This document shows, piece after piece, positions 8,929 through 17,872 of a DNA stretch of 49,975 bases (the first letter of the stretch is position 1; every line of letters starts with the position of its first letter). The position numbers and the translations under genes were made by a program. Where the stretch lies: NCBI GenBank assembly GCA_002695185.1, contig NZOF01000195.1, forward strand, positions 1-49,975, read 5' to 3'. Below the pieces are notes generated by a model. It did not search any database. It had not been told where the DNA came from and was given only the letters and a program-made list of their open reading frames with translations. The stretch comes from Erythrobacter sp. (lineage in GTDB: Bacteria; Pseudomonadota; Alphaproteobacteria; Sphingomonadales; Sphingomonadaceae).

Positions 8929-10026
8929 ATGGCAGACAAACCCCTCATGAAACCATGGATCGAGAAAATCCATGCCTATGTCCCCGGCAAGAGCAGGGGC
9001 GCCGACGGCCGCGAACTGGTCAAGCTCTCGGCCAATGAGAACCTGCTCGGGTGCAGCCCCGCTGTCCTGTCGGCCCTGATGGAAAGTCACCAGCCAAATC
9101 TTTATCCCGACCCCGATGCCAGCGCGCTGCGCGAAGCGATCGGCGCGCTCCACGGGATCGATCCGGCTCGGATCGTGTGCGGCACCGGCTCGGGCGAATG
9201 CCTGCATGGCGCAGTACAGGCCTTCGCCGGCCCGGGCGACGAGGTGCTTTTTTCGCGCTATTCGTTCTCGCTCTATCCATTGCTGGCGCACAAGGTGGGG
9301 GCAGAGGTCGTAATGGCTGAAGCGGACGATTACGCTCCCTCGGTCGATAATTTGCTCGCGGCCGTTACCGAGCGGACCCGCGTAGTCCTGCTCGACAATC
9401 CCAATAACCCCGTGGGCACATTGCTGCCGCGCACAGAGGTCGAACGCCTGCATTCCGGGCTCCCGGCTCATGTTCTATTGGTTATCGATCAGGCCTATGC
9501 CGAGTTTCTTGAAAGGGACGAGGACGACGGTGGATTGGCGCTGGCGGCGCAGCACGACAACGTCCTCGTCACGCGCACGTTTGCAAAAGCTTATGGAATT
9601 GCCGGAGAGCGGGTCGGCTGGGCAACCGGCGCCCCGCAGCTGATCGACGCGCTGAACCGCTTGCGCGGAGCCTTCAACATAACCTCCAGCGGTCAAAAGG
9701 CAGCGCTTGCTGCCTTGTCGGACCAGAGCTTCGTGGAGCGCTCGCGCGAGAACAACAATCGCGAACTGGGGCGGTTTGCCGCTGCGATCGCGAGCATGGG
9801 GAATTACGGGCTGCGCTACTCGCCCAGCAAGGCCAACTTCCTGCTGGTTCTATTTGAAGGCAAGCTTACGGCCGAAGCTGCCTTGGCTGCGCTGGCCGAA
9901 GGCGGTTACGCCGTTCGCCACCTGCCGGGACAAGGTCTGCCCCACGCACTTCGCATCACGATCGGCACGGGGCAGCAGATGGACGAGATCGCCGCTATTC
10001 TGCGTAAGGCTGCGGAAGACGCTTAG
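8929..10026 (+). CDS. hisC: Histidinol-phosphate aminotransferase
   Basis: A 365-residue fold-type I PLP aminotransferase of the HisC family, acting in histidine synthesis and, in many alphaproteobacteria, also in Tyr/Phe transamination. [12 protein letters not shown] is the family N-terminal signature, DNPNNPVGT binds the cofactor, and Lys220 in [17 protein letters not shown] is the Schiff-base lysine. The start codon is 68 bases from the preferred metX start on the other strand, a shared divergent promoter region. No strong ribosome site precedes 8929; an in-frame ATG at 8947 is an alternative. Its stop overlaps the convergent plsC stop by three bases. Confidence 0.92.
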   Translation: MADKPLMKPWIEKIHAYVPGKSRGADGRELVKLSANENLLGCSPAVLSALMESHQPNLYPDPDASALREAIGALHGIDPARIVCGTGSGECLHGAVQAFAGPGDEVLFSRYSFSLYPLLAHKVGAEVVMAEADDYAPSVDNLLAAVTERTRVVLLDNPNNPVGTLLPRTEVERLHSGLPAHVLLVIDQAYAEFLERDEDDGGLALAAQHDNVLVTRTFAKAYGIAGERVGWATGAPQLIDALNRLRGAFNITSSGQKAALAALSDQSFVERSRENNNRELGRFAAAIASMGNYGLRYSPSKANFLLVLFEGKLTAEAALAALAEGGYAVRHLPGQGLPHALRITIGTGQQMDEIAAILRKAAEDA

Positions 10027-10703
10027 TCGTTGAGGGCGTTGATCGCGTCCAGAACTCTCGCCTCGACCTCGTCGCGGGGGAGGCCGGGGGGAATAGGTTC
10101 GCCGAAGCGATAGGTAATCGTTCCGGGGCGCTTCAGGCCTTGCTGGTAAACCGGCCCGCTGTTCACGGCGACCGGGATCACTTGCAGGCCAAGCATCTTG
10201 TAAAGACCGGCAAATCCTGCCTGCAACGGCCGGCGCTCGCCATGCGGAACCCGCGTGCCTTCCGGAAAGATCACCAGCGGCCGCCCTTCGCCCGCCATTT
10301 TCTTAGCGCCACGAATCATGCCCATCAGCATCTTCGCCCCTTCGTTACGCGCGACCGGTATGAGGCCATACGCCAATGCGGCACGCCCCCATCCGGGAAT
10401 GGAGAAAAGTTCTTTTTTGGCAAATACTGAAGGGCATTCGAGCAGGTTGGGTGCATCGATCGCCTCGAAGAAACTTTCGTGCTTGATGGCGTAGAGTGCC
10501 GGTTCGTCCAGCGGTTGGCCTTCTATCACGACCTCGGCCCCGATGACGTGCTTCAGACACCAGCGCTGCCATTGGCCCCAGTTGCGAACCCGCCGGCGAA
10601 ATGCCGCCAGGGAGAAGGGTGCGCTGAGTAGCGAGGCGCCCGTTATGAGAAAGGAGCCAAGGTAGAAGAGGGGATAGAAGAAGAGATTACGAAGCAGCAG
10701 CAT
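10023..10703 (-). CDS. plsC: 1-acyl-sn-glycerol-3-phosphate acyltransferase (PlsC family)
   Basis: A 226-residue membrane-associated acyltransferase that makes phosphatidic acid from lysophosphatidic acid. It has the family motifs KHESFFE (HX4E variant of HX4D) and FPEGTR, plus the IPVAVNSGPVY block. A hydrophobic N-terminal stretch (LLLRNLFFYPLFYLGSFLI) anchors it. The ATG at 10703 is chosen over a TTG at 10742 in the same frame, because the later start begins directly at the anchor helix. Either way it overlaps the upstream ydcF-like gene (17 bases with this start), so it is the last gene of the ftsE-ftsX-ydcF-plsC unit. Confidence 0.9.
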   Translation of the reverse strand: MLLLRNLFFYPLFYLGSFLITGASLLSAPFSLAAFRRRVRNWGQWQRWCLKHVIGAEVVIEGQPLDEPALYAIKHESFFEAIDAPNLLECPSVFAKKELFSIPGWGRAALAYGLIPVARNEGAKMLMGMIRGAKKMAGEGRPLVIFPEGTRVPHGERRPLQAGFAGLYKMLGLQVIPVAVNSGPVYQQGLKRPGTITYRFGEPIPPGLPRDEVEARVLDAINALND

Positions 10704-11289
10704 CCGGCGTATCCGATATTTCTCCTGCGCTCTCCTCAGCAACGGGCCAAATAGTGAAATCGTCTGGAAGACCTTGGGACACTACCGAGGCGAGCAGTTT
10801 GTTATATTCCAGAAACAAGGTCGAAAGCTGCGGGTGAGATGGAACCGCGTCTTTCACTATGCTGATGCTGTCGGGGAGCGTTTCGGTCACCTCCGAATAG
10901 GCCCGGGCCATGTGCCAGTCGGTGGTCACGAGGCGCGCGGAGCCGAATTCCTTCTCCTTCATCCATTGGGCCACTTCACCGGCGTTGCTGCGTGTGTCCA
11001 CAGCGAGAAAACCAAGTGTTACGCAGCAGTCCATTACTCGTCGCGGCACTTCGAACTGCGCCGCAAACTCGTTGAGTTTGACTTCGGGATCGACGCCGGA
11101 AACGAACATTTCTTCAGCCAGTCCGCCATCTATTACCTCCAGCCCGCGAGCTATCCTGCCCGGCCCGCCAGTGAGAACGATGACGGCATCTGTTTCCACC
11201 TTGGCCGCCGGCTGCGGAAGTGTCACGGCAAACGCCAGGAACCCGAACGCGTACACCAGGAAAAAGGCAGCAAACAGGCGTAAGATCAC
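10687..11289 (-). CDS. YdcF/ElyC-like envelope protein (DUF218)
   Basis: A 200-residue protein with an N-terminal membrane anchor (ILRLFAAFFLVYAFGFLAF) and a DUF218-type domain (DAVIVLTGGPGRIARGLEVI; TRSNAGEVAQWM; LVTTDWHMARA). Relatives such as ElyC, SanA and YdcF act in envelope and peptidoglycan homeostasis, but the reaction is not settled. I chose a GTG start at 11289 because it overlaps the ftsX stop by four bases (GTGA) and starts the protein right before the anchor; a longer in-frame reading has no support. Its place between ftsX and plsC fits an envelope role. Confidence 0.87.
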   Translation of the reverse strand: MILRLFAAFFLVYAFGFLAFAVTLPQPAAKVETDAVIVLTGGPGRIARGLEVIDGGLAEEMFVSGVDPEVKLNEFAAQFEVPRRVMDCCVTLGFLAVDTRSNAGEVAQWMKEKEFGSARLVTTDWHMARAYSEVTETLPDSISIVKDAVPSHPQLSTLFLEYNKLLASVVSQGLPDDFTIWPVAEESAGEISDTPDAAAS

Positions 11290-12218
11290 AGCGTTTTCCG
11301 TAAGGATGAAAGCACGGTCATGCGCGCCGTGTAGACCGCAATTGCGACTGCGAAAAGCGGTACGAAGGCAATCAGCATCCAATCCAGTGCAAGCAGTTGC
11401 CCGCCTGCCACCATTCCCGATTGGAGGGCGGCAAACTGACTTGCCAGAACCGACATGGCAATGATTCCCGCGATGAAACCGAGCGCCCCTCCCGTAATTG
11501 AATCGAGCAAGACCGACCTCTGGAAAATGCGAGCAATCTGATCGTCGTTTCCACCGAGTAGATGAACGATTTCGATCGTATCGCTATTACCGCCGAGGGC
11601 ATTTCGTGCAGCAAGCCAAACGGCAGCCGCGCCGACGAGGCCGAGGGTGGCGATGAGCGCAAGCGCCATCCATTTGAGGGCGGAAAGCGCAGACAATACA
11701 GGCGCGAGCCATTCGGCCTGGGCGTCAATGCGTGCGCGCGGCGCTACTTTCTGAAGAGCCTGTTCGATCTCGGCATAGGTCCGCTGCTCTGCCGTGCCGC
11801 GCAATTCCACATCAATAAGCGCCGGAAGGGGGATGATCTCGCTTTCGCTACTCTCGCCGAGCCAGGGTTCGAGTATCGCGGAAACCTCTTCCTCAGGAAC
11901 GACCCTGAACCCGGCAATCTCGGGATGTTGCCCGAGCACATTTCTTGCGGCTTCTACCTGATTGGCGCGGGCTCCTGGATCCGGTTCGATTATCTGGACA
12001 GTGGCGCTGCCAGCCACTTCCCCGCGAGCTGTCGAAACCATGTTGGACAGAGCCAGCGCTCCGCTGGCCGCTACGACGGTCAGGGCAACCATTACCGCGA
12101 TAACCCACGGTAAGGGACCTCCGAGCCTGGCCTTTGGCAGCAATCCGGCAGCCCGACGACCTCGAAACGGCGCGAGGCCCCGATCGACCGCGGCACCGAT
12201 AGCGGGTGGGCGCTTCAC
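11286..12218 (-). CDS. ftsX: Cell division protein FtsX
   Basis: A 310-residue permease-like subunit of FtsEX, which couples ATP hydrolysis at the division ring to peptidoglycan hydrolase activation. One transmembrane segment lies near residues 37-60, then a periplasmic region to about 175, then three C-terminal transmembrane segments. The IEIVHLLGGNDDQIARIFQRS segment is the conserved FtsX coupling loop. Its ATG overlaps the ftsE stop by four bases, and its stop overlaps the next gene. The order ftsE then ftsX is the standard arrangement. Confidence 0.94.
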   Translation of the reverse strand: MKRPPAIGAAVDRGLAPFRGRRAAGLLPKARLGGPLPWVIAVMVALTVVAASGALALSNMVSTARGEVAGSATVQIIEPDPGARANQVEAARNVLGQHPEIAGFRVVPEEEVSAILEPWLGESSESEIIPLPALIDVELRGTAEQRTYAEIEQALQKVAPRARIDAQAEWLAPVLSALSALKWMALALIATLGLVGAAAVWLAARNALGGNSDTIEIVHLLGGNDDQIARIFQRSVLLDSITGGALGFIAGIIAMSVLASQFAALQSGMVAGGQLLALDWMLIAFVPLFAVAIAVYTARMTVLSSLRKTL

Positions 12219-12946
12219 GGCCTCGGCCCTTGCTGCTCGCGGCGTGGCGGATAGCGCAGTGCACCCGTCGGATCGGATAACATGCCTTTTGAAAGGCGCA
12301 TGATCAGACTGTCCGGCACCTTCTGGAGCAATTGGATATCGTGGGTCGCCACGATCACCGTCGTTCCGAGCCGGTTCAGCGCCGTGAACAGGCGTAGCAG
12401 TTTGACTGCCATCTCCGGATCGACGTTACCGGTGGGTTCGTCGGCAATCAGGATTTCGGGCCGTCCGATAACGGCCCGCGCAATCGCGACGCGCTGCTGC
12501 TCCCCGCCGGACAGCGTTGCCGGACGCGCCTCTGCGCGGTGGGCAAGCCCGACCCAGTCGAGCATATCTGCCACCGGCTCGCGAAGATCGGCCTCGCGGA
12601 CCCCCGATACGCGTAGGGGCAAAGCGATGTTGTCGAAGGCGGAAAGGTGGTCGACGAGGCGGAAGTCCTGGAAAACCACCCCCATCCGGCGGCGAAAGGC
12701 GGGCAACTTTTCCCGGGGCTGGGTGATCACGTCACGTCCAAACATGCGGATCCCGCCCCGTGATGGGCGCTGAGCAAGGTAGAGCAGCTTGAGAAGCGAG
12801 GTCTTGCCGGCACCGCTGGCGCCGGTCAGAAAGTAAAAGCGGCTCGAAAAAAGCGTGAAAGAAATGTTGGAAAGCACTTCGCGTTCGGTGCCGTAGCGCA
12901 AACCGACGTTGTCGAATTGCACGATCGCCTCTTCGCGCGTGCTCAT
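12215..12946 (-). CDS. ftsE: Cell division ATP-binding protein FtsE
   Basis: A 243-residue ABC ATPase, partner of FtsX. Walker A is TGASGAGKTSLL, the Q-loop lies in VVFQDFRLVDHLS, the ABC signature is LSGGEQQR, Walker B is ILIADEPTGNVD, and the H-loop is VATHD. The RLVDHL region after the Q-loop is typical of FtsE rather than of LolD. It heads a minus-strand unit of four overlapping genes, with 159 bases to the divergent zinc-ribbon gene. That gap should hold both promoters. Confidence 0.95.
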   Translation of the reverse strand: MSTREEAIVQFDNVGLRYGTEREVLSNISFTLFSSRFYFLTGASGAGKTSLLKLLYLAQRPSRGGIRMFGRDVITQPREKLPAFRRRMGVVFQDFRLVDHLSAFDNIALPLRVSGVREADLREPVADMLDWVGLAHRAEARPATLSGGEQQRVAIARAVIGRPEILIADEPTGNVDPEMAVKLLRLFTALNRLGTTVIVATHDIQLLQKVPDSLIMRLSKGMLSDPTGALRYPPRREQQGPRP

Positions 12947-13105
12947 CGCGGCAAATTCCGGGATGTTTGAAGAGAAATTGATGCCGCCATGGTTCGAGGC
13001 GGCCCTATAACGGGCCTTCGCTGGGGAAAAAAGCTATTCAGGGCTTTCACGCACAGTTCCGCCGCTTGTGGTGATTCGCGCGTCACGATAGAGCTCCTCT
13101 CCACG

Positions 13106-14089
13106 ATGATTATTGCCTGTCCGGCCTGCAATACCCGCTATGTCGTGCCCGACAATGCCATTGGCATAGATGGCCGAACGGTTCGCTGTGCCAAGTGCAA
13201 GCATTCGTGGTTCCAGCACGGAATGGAAGAAGAAGGTGCTGTGCAGCCCGCCGATGACGCGGCTGCCCCACCCCGGCAGGAAGCGCCTGCGCAGCTTTTC
13301 GACGAGACGCCCAAAGAAGCGGCTCCACCAGAATCAACTTCGCCGACAAGCAAAGCGTCGGCCTCTGACAGCGAAGCCGATCAGCCGTCCGCTGAAGAGG
13401 CGGACCCTGCTCCCCAAGAGCCGCCCCGGGCTTCTGATGACGCGCCTGTGCCCGCTAAGCGGCTTAGTCCTTCGGCAAGGTCAGAAAATGACATTGCTAC
13501 ATCTGCTCGAGAGGCGCGGCAGCCCGATTTCGACGAACGTACGCCGCCCTCTTTTGGCGAAGGTCGCCATGAACAACCGGAACCGGATTTCGATGGTCCT
13601 GAGGAAGTGCATGAGGACGATCTTGTCTCGCGCTTTGACCATTCGCCGCCGTTCGGTCCTGGACGCAACCGGCTTAAAATGTGGACTTGGGCTGCAGCTA
13701 TCTTCGCCCTGCTGGCGGCTGGCGCGATATTCGCCATGTCGCGGTACGGGACGCCCGATTGGTGGCCGGTGGAAAAACCTCTGTTCGGCGAGGCTCAACC
13801 CGATCTGTCGCTATCCTTTCCAGCCGACGCACAGCGCTGGCGCGAGTTGGAAAACAAGACCTGGATGTTCACTGCGCGGATTGAAGTGACGAACAATGCG
13901 CGCGAGCCGCGGCGCCTGCCGCCGGTGCTGATCGTCATGCTCAACGAGCGGGAAGACCAGATCTACAGCTGGGTCGTTCAGCCTCCTCAGCCTACCCTTG
14001 CTCCCGGTGAAACGGTGACCATCGACGAGGCGCGCACCGACGTGCCAAGGGGTGCAGTCTATGCGGATGTAGGCTGGGCTCCGCTCTAG
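13106..14089 (+). CDS. MJ0042-type zinc-ribbon membrane protein
   Basis: A 327-residue protein in three parts. Residues 1-38 form an MJ0042 zinc ribbon with two CxxC knuckles (CPACN and CAKCK) ending in KHSWFQ. Residues about 45-190 are a Pro/Glu/Asp/Ala-rich linker, likely disordered. A single transmembrane helix (TWAAAIFALLAAGAIFAM) precedes a C-terminal beta domain of DUF3426 type, presumably periplasmic. The ATG at 13106 places the zinc ribbon at the very N-terminus as in relatives. It lies divergent from ftsE, an arrangement I recall from other sphingomonads. The function is not known. Confidence 0.88.
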   Translation: MIIACPACNTRYVVPDNAIGIDGRTVRCAKCKHSWFQHGMEEEGAVQPADDAAAPPRQEAPAQLFDETPKEAAPPESTSPTSKASASDSEADQPSAEEADPAPQEPPRASDDAPVPAKRLSPSARSENDIATSAREARQPDFDERTPPSFGEGRHEQPEPDFDGPEEVHEDDLVSRFDHSPPFGPGRNRLKMWTWAAAIFALLAAGAIFAMSRYGTPDWWPVEKPLFGEAQPDLSLSFPADAQRWRELENKTWMFTARIEVTNNAREPRRLPPVLIVMLNEREDQIYSWVVQPPQPTLAPGETVTIDEARTDVPRGAVYADVGWAPL

Positions 14090-14204
14090 ACGAAACTTTG
14101 CAAATAGGTGCTTGCCGCCCCGACACACCGCTGCTAGGGGCGCGCTCCTACCGGCGGAAGCAGGTGATCTCAATTACGAGATTCGCTTCCGATACAGACT
14201 GTGT

Positions 14205-14291
14205 GCGGTCGTGGCGGAACTGGTAGACGCGCAACGTTGAGGTCGTTGTGGCCGCAAGGCCGTGGAAGTTCGAGTCTTCTCGACCGCACCA
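14205..14291 (+). tRNA. tRNA-Leu (anticodon GAG)
   Basis: An 87-base tRNA with CCA encoded. The acceptor stem is GCGGTCG / CGACCGC, the discriminator is A, and the D arm begins TGGCGGAACTGGTAGACGC as in leucine tRNAs. The anticodon stem CAACG / CGTTG encloses the loop TTGAGGT, giving anticodon GAG. A long variable arm (GGCCGCAAGGCC) marks a class II tRNA. The T arm is GGAAG-TTCGAGT-CTTCT. A terminator follows 43 bases later. Confidence 0.97.
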
Positions 14292-14334
14292 ACAGTTTTC
14301 CGACTGTCCCAGAAATAGACAGGGCTAAAAGTAA

Positions 14335-14359
14335 CCACTGAAACCAGTGGAATTTTTTT
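14335..14359 (+). terminator. Rho-independent terminator after tRNA-Leu
   Basis: CCACTG at 14335-14340 and CAGTGG at 14345-14350 form a perfect 6-bp stem with an AAAC loop, followed by AATTTTTTT. Confidence 0.88.
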
Positions 14360-14424
14360 GCGCATTGTCTGCGGATAAGGGATTTAGAGCCTAGAATAAT
14401 TTTAAATTTCACGGGCCGCTAAAC

Positions 14425-16530
14425 ATGGATCAGTTTGCCACCACGCTTCAGTGGGCAGCTCTCATCGTCGCTACTCTTATCGCGCTCTCCTCTCTCGATG
14501 ATCTTTTTGTCGATGGTGTATTCTGGGCGATGATCCTCAAGCGTAAAATAGTGAATTTGCGTCGACCCGGTCCGGCCTCTGCGGAATCCATTGTCGAGAA
14601 AATCGAGGCGCCCATGGCGATCATGCTGCCGGCGTGGAAGGAATACGACGTTATCGACAGCATGATCGAGAACGCCGCCAATGCTCTGGCGTATCGCAAT
14701 TATTTCATTTTTGTCGGGACTTATGCCAACGACGCCGAGACGATCGCGGCAGTTGAAAAGGTTGCTCAGCGATACAAGCAGGTTCGCCACGTCCGCCTTC
14801 CCCATGACGGTCCGACCTGCAAGGCCGACTGCCTGAACTTCATAATTGCGGACATCATCGCGTTCGAAAAAAGCCGTGAAATCGAATTTGCCGGTGTCAT
14901 CCTGCATGACAGCGAGGACGTTCTGCACCCGCTGGAACTGCATCTGTTCAATTACCTGCTTCCGTACAAGGACATGATTCAGCTCCCCGTCGTAAGCTTG
15001 GAGCAACGCTACACCGATTTCGTCGCAGGAACGTATATGGACGAATTCGCCGAATGGCATGCCAAGGATCTGCTGGTGCGTCAGAGGCTTGCCAAAGTCG
15101 TGCCATCCGCTGGGGTCGGAACATGCTTCTCCCGTAGGGCGATAAGCGTACTTCTCGAGTCCGGTCAGGCCTTCAATACCGATACGCTGACTGAAGACTA
15201 CGATATCGGTAACAGGCTGGCGGAGCGGGGGATGAAGTCCGTCATCGAATTCTACCCAGTCGAGTTCAGGACGCGGCGCGGGGCGCTGTTTGGCCTGGGT
15301 CCGGATAAGATGGTCACGTTCAGCATGCCTCTGTGTGTACGTGAACATTTCCCAAATACGTTCCGAACGAGCTATCGTCAGAAGGCGCGCTGGATACTCG
15401 GAATCACGATCCAAGGTTGGTTGCAACTCGGCTGGAACCGCTCGCTCGCGTCGAACTATTTCCTCTTCCGGGATCGCAAGGCTCTCGTCACTCCTACCTT
15501 GACGATCACGGCCTATTTATTGGTGCTCGCCTATCTCGGGCTGAACCTTCATGCATATTTGACAGGAAGCGCACCGATAACCCTGTTCTCCGGACACTGG
15601 CTCGAAACACTGCTTCTGTGGTTCAATCTTGCCGCATTAGCAGCAAGGCTCGGTCAGCGCATATTCTTCGTGGAGAGGATATACGGGTGGGGCCATGCAT
15701 TCATGTCCATTCCCCGCGTCTTCGTGTTGAGTTTCATCAACTTCGCAGCATCGATACGGGCAATCCGAATATTTCTGACCAGCAGGGTGACAGGGAACTC
15801 GATCGCCTGGGACAAGACCATGCATCGCTTCCCTTCCGACGAATGGCTGGATGAAGATCGTCGCCGCGTCGGAGAAATCCTGCTTTCGTGGGAGGCAGTA
15901 TCTCCGCCAGCACTTGAAAAAGCGCTTCGTGAGCAGAAACTCAAGGGGGGATTGATCGGAGATCTGCTGATCCTCGATGGCGCGATCGACGAAGAAATGC
16001 TGGCCGAGGCGATTGCCACGCAGAGCCGGCTTCCACGTGCGGAACTGAACATTGAAATGGTCGAAGAGAACCTTCACCTATTCAACGAGGAAATCATGGC
16101 GAGATATAATGTCCTGCCATTCGGAACTCTGAAGGGCGGGGATGTGATGCTTGCCGTAACCAAGCCCCTCCCATCGGTCGAAAAAGAATGGATGCGATCT
16201 CGCCTTGGCCGGCCGTTCCGCCAGTATATCGTGAGGGAGAGTACACTCCGCGATATTATGTCTACCCTGCTGGATCAGCCTAAATGGACTGTTCCGATAC
16301 CGCCGGTGCCGAGAATTCATGAGTGGTTGATCGAGCAGAAGCTGCTGTCGAAGCGAAGGTTGAGAACTGCCTTGCAGGATTACGACATTGCGCGCGACGG
16401 CACAATCGCACAGTACCTGCTCGCGAAGGGCGTTATATCGCAAGAAGTCCTGAATGACGCGATGGCGGCACGCGCTGGGATAATCGAAAAGCGCAGGGAA
16501 GAAATGCAGAAGGATCTAGTTAGTGCGTAA
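14425..16530 (+). CDS. nfrB: NfrB-like glycosyltransferase with C-terminal MshEN c-di-GMP-binding-type domain
   Basis: A 701-residue inner-membrane family 2 glycosyltransferase like E. coli NfrB. The catalytic core has MLPAWKEYD, the DxD-like HDSEDVLHP (residues 161-169), TEDYD (256-260) and the processive-type QKARW (319-323). Hydrophobic segments lie near residues 8-22, 355-376 and 391-450. After residue 478 comes a GspE/MshEN-type module: RRVGEILL...VSPPALEKALREQ followed by IGDLLILDGAIDEEMLAEAI. A second, weaker copy lies around 631-680. E. coli NfrB is reported to bind c-di-GMP through its MshEN domain. The nfrA-like gene overlaps its 3' end by eight bases. A terminator upstream separates it from tRNA-Leu. 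Confidence 0.88.
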   Translation: MDQFATTLQWAALIVATLIALSSLDDLFVDGVFWAMILKRKIVNLRRPGPASAESIVEKIEAPMAIMLPAWKEYDVIDSMIENAANALAYRNYFIFVGTYANDAETIAAVEKVAQRYKQVRHVRLPHDGPTCKADCLNFIIADIIAFEKSREIEFAGVILHDSEDVLHPLELHLFNYLLPYKDMIQLPVVSLEQRYTDFVAGTYMDEFAEWHAKDLLVRQRLAKVVPSAGVGTCFSRRAISVLLESGQAFNTDTLTEDYDIGNRLAERGMKSVIEFYPVEFRTRRGALFGLGPDKMVTFSMPLCVREHFPNTFRTSYRQKARWILGITIQGWLQLGWNRSLASNYFLFRDRKALVTPTLTITAYLLVLAYLGLNLHAYLTGSAPITLFSGHWLETLLLWFNLAALAARLGQRIFFVERIYGWGHAFMSIPRVFVLSFINFAASIRAIRIFLTSRVTGNSIAWDKTMHRFPSDEWLDEDRRRVGEILLSWEAVSPPALEKALREQKLKGGLIGDLLILDGAIDEEMLAEAIATQSRLPRAELNIEMVEENLHLFNEEIMARYNVLPFGTLKGGDVMLAVTKPLPSVEKEWMRSRLGRPFRQYIVRESTLRDIMSTLLDQPKWTVPIPPVPRIHEWLIEQKLLSKRRLRTALQDYDIARDGTIAQYLLAKGVISQEVLNDAMAARAGIIEKRREEMQKDLVSA

Positions 16531-17866
16531 TGCCTATACCCTTGCAGCCCTAGTCTGCATCTTGTCCACGCCGGTTTACGGCCAGAATGATGGGCCGTTT
16601 GCCGATTATGACGCTGGGCGTTTCCAGCAAGCGGAAAGTGGAGCGGAAGATGCGCTTGAAACCGATGGCCAGAACCCGGTCTTATGGGCGCTTCTGGCTG
16701 AAGCGAGAGCGAAAGTTGGCGATCATGCAAATGCGGCTCAGGCTTTCGCCCGCGCTTCCCAGTTCGCATCCGATATCGATGCGCGAAGCTATTACATGCG
16801 CGCTCAAGCACTCCAACTGGTGAACGCTGGCCAGCATGCCGAAGCGCGCACCATTATCGCTGCTGCTTTGGCTGAACCCTCGCTCACCGCAGTAGACACG
16901 CTCGACTGGGCAATGGTCGCGATCGCCGCCAAGGATGACGCGGCGGCCCAGCAGCTGCTGGACGATGAATCAGTTTATCAGGGATTTACCCGTCAGACCG
17001 CCTTGGACGCAGCCTACAGTGCCAAGCGTCGGGGGCTGGACAAGCGCGCGGTTCGTTTCTTCGAAAGAGGCCTTGTCCTCGACGAGACCGAAACAGAACG
17101 GCTGTCCGATGAAGAGCGCGAGGCCATCCGTCGTGAAGTGCGCGAACTCACTCGCGATTGGTCGTTTATTGGCCAGGTCAGCTACAGCACGTCGGGTCGG
17201 TCCAACACGCTCGGTGCGCTTCCCCAGGACGATCAGCGGGCGATTCAGGTCGGCGCGGAGATTTCGCGGCGCATAGGGGGGTGGCGGAACGGACGGCCTT
17301 TCAGTGTCTTCGGCCGCGTCTATCATTCCGAATTTCTCGACGATGACGCATTTGCCGATGATGCCACGCAGGGTTGGGTTGGCGTTCGTTACAAGCCGTT
17401 TTCTGCGCTCAATCTTAATGTCGAAGGCAGTCGCCTCATCGGTTTGGATCGCGACGGTATCGACGATTGGTCGGTGCGCGCCGCAATTTCCGGGGGCGAG
17501 GGGATCGAACCGGAATTCGGGACGAGCGACTGGAGCTATTCCCAGTTCTACGGGGATATATCCTACCTGTTCGACAATGACGTGACCTACGGCATTGCCG
17601 AGGGGCGCTATGGGCGCGCTTTCGCCCTCGGTAACAGGTCGACGATCCTAACCCCTTACGGCTTCGTGCGCGCAGGTCTCGACACAGGCAGGGTCGAGGA
17701 AGGCTCGCTCGGCGCCGGTGGGGGACTGGCTCTTCGCTACTGGTTCGACGAGACCGATACTACCGCCTGGAGGGGCTTCATCGAATTCGACATTCAGGCC
17801 CGCGAACGCATAGCTGGCGACCGGAGCGCCGGCGGCATCATCGCCTCCATTACCGTGGGGCGCTGA
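16523..17866 (+). CDS. nfrA: NfrA-like outer-membrane protein with TPR region
   Basis: A 447-residue exported protein. The first 20 or so residues are a signal peptide (LAALVCILSTPVYGQ). Residues about 28-190 contain TPR-like helices (AESGAEDALETDGQNPVLWALLAEARAK is one), and the C-terminal 230 residues look like an outer-membrane beta barrel matching the NfrA C-terminal domain (GQVSYSTSGR, VGVRYKPF, ends ASITVGR). It is about half the length of E. coli NfrA, with fewer repeats. The start is GTG at 16523, overlapping the nfrB stop by eight bases; no in-frame ATG is nearby. The likely role is export of the polymer made by NfrB. Confidence 0.82.
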   Translation: MRNAYTLAALVCILSTPVYGQNDGPFADYDAGRFQQAESGAEDALETDGQNPVLWALLAEARAKVGDHANAAQAFARASQFASDIDARSYYMRAQALQLVNAGQHAEARTIIAAALAEPSLTAVDTLDWAMVAIAAKDDAAAQQLLDDESVYQGFTRQTALDAAYSAKRRGLDKRAVRFFERGLVLDETETERLSDEEREAIRREVRELTRDWSFIGQVSYSTSGRSNTLGALPQDDQRAIQVGAEISRRIGGWRNGRPFSVFGRVYHSEFLDDDAFADDATQGWVGVRYKPFSALNLNVEGSRLIGLDRDGIDDWSVRAAISGGEGIEPEFGTSDWSYSQFYGDISYLFDNDVTYGIAEGRYGRAFALGNRSTILTPYGFVRAGLDTGRVEEGSLGAGGGLALRYWFDETDTTAWRGFIEFDIQARERIAGDRSAGGIIASITVGR

Positions 17867-17872
17867 CCGCGC

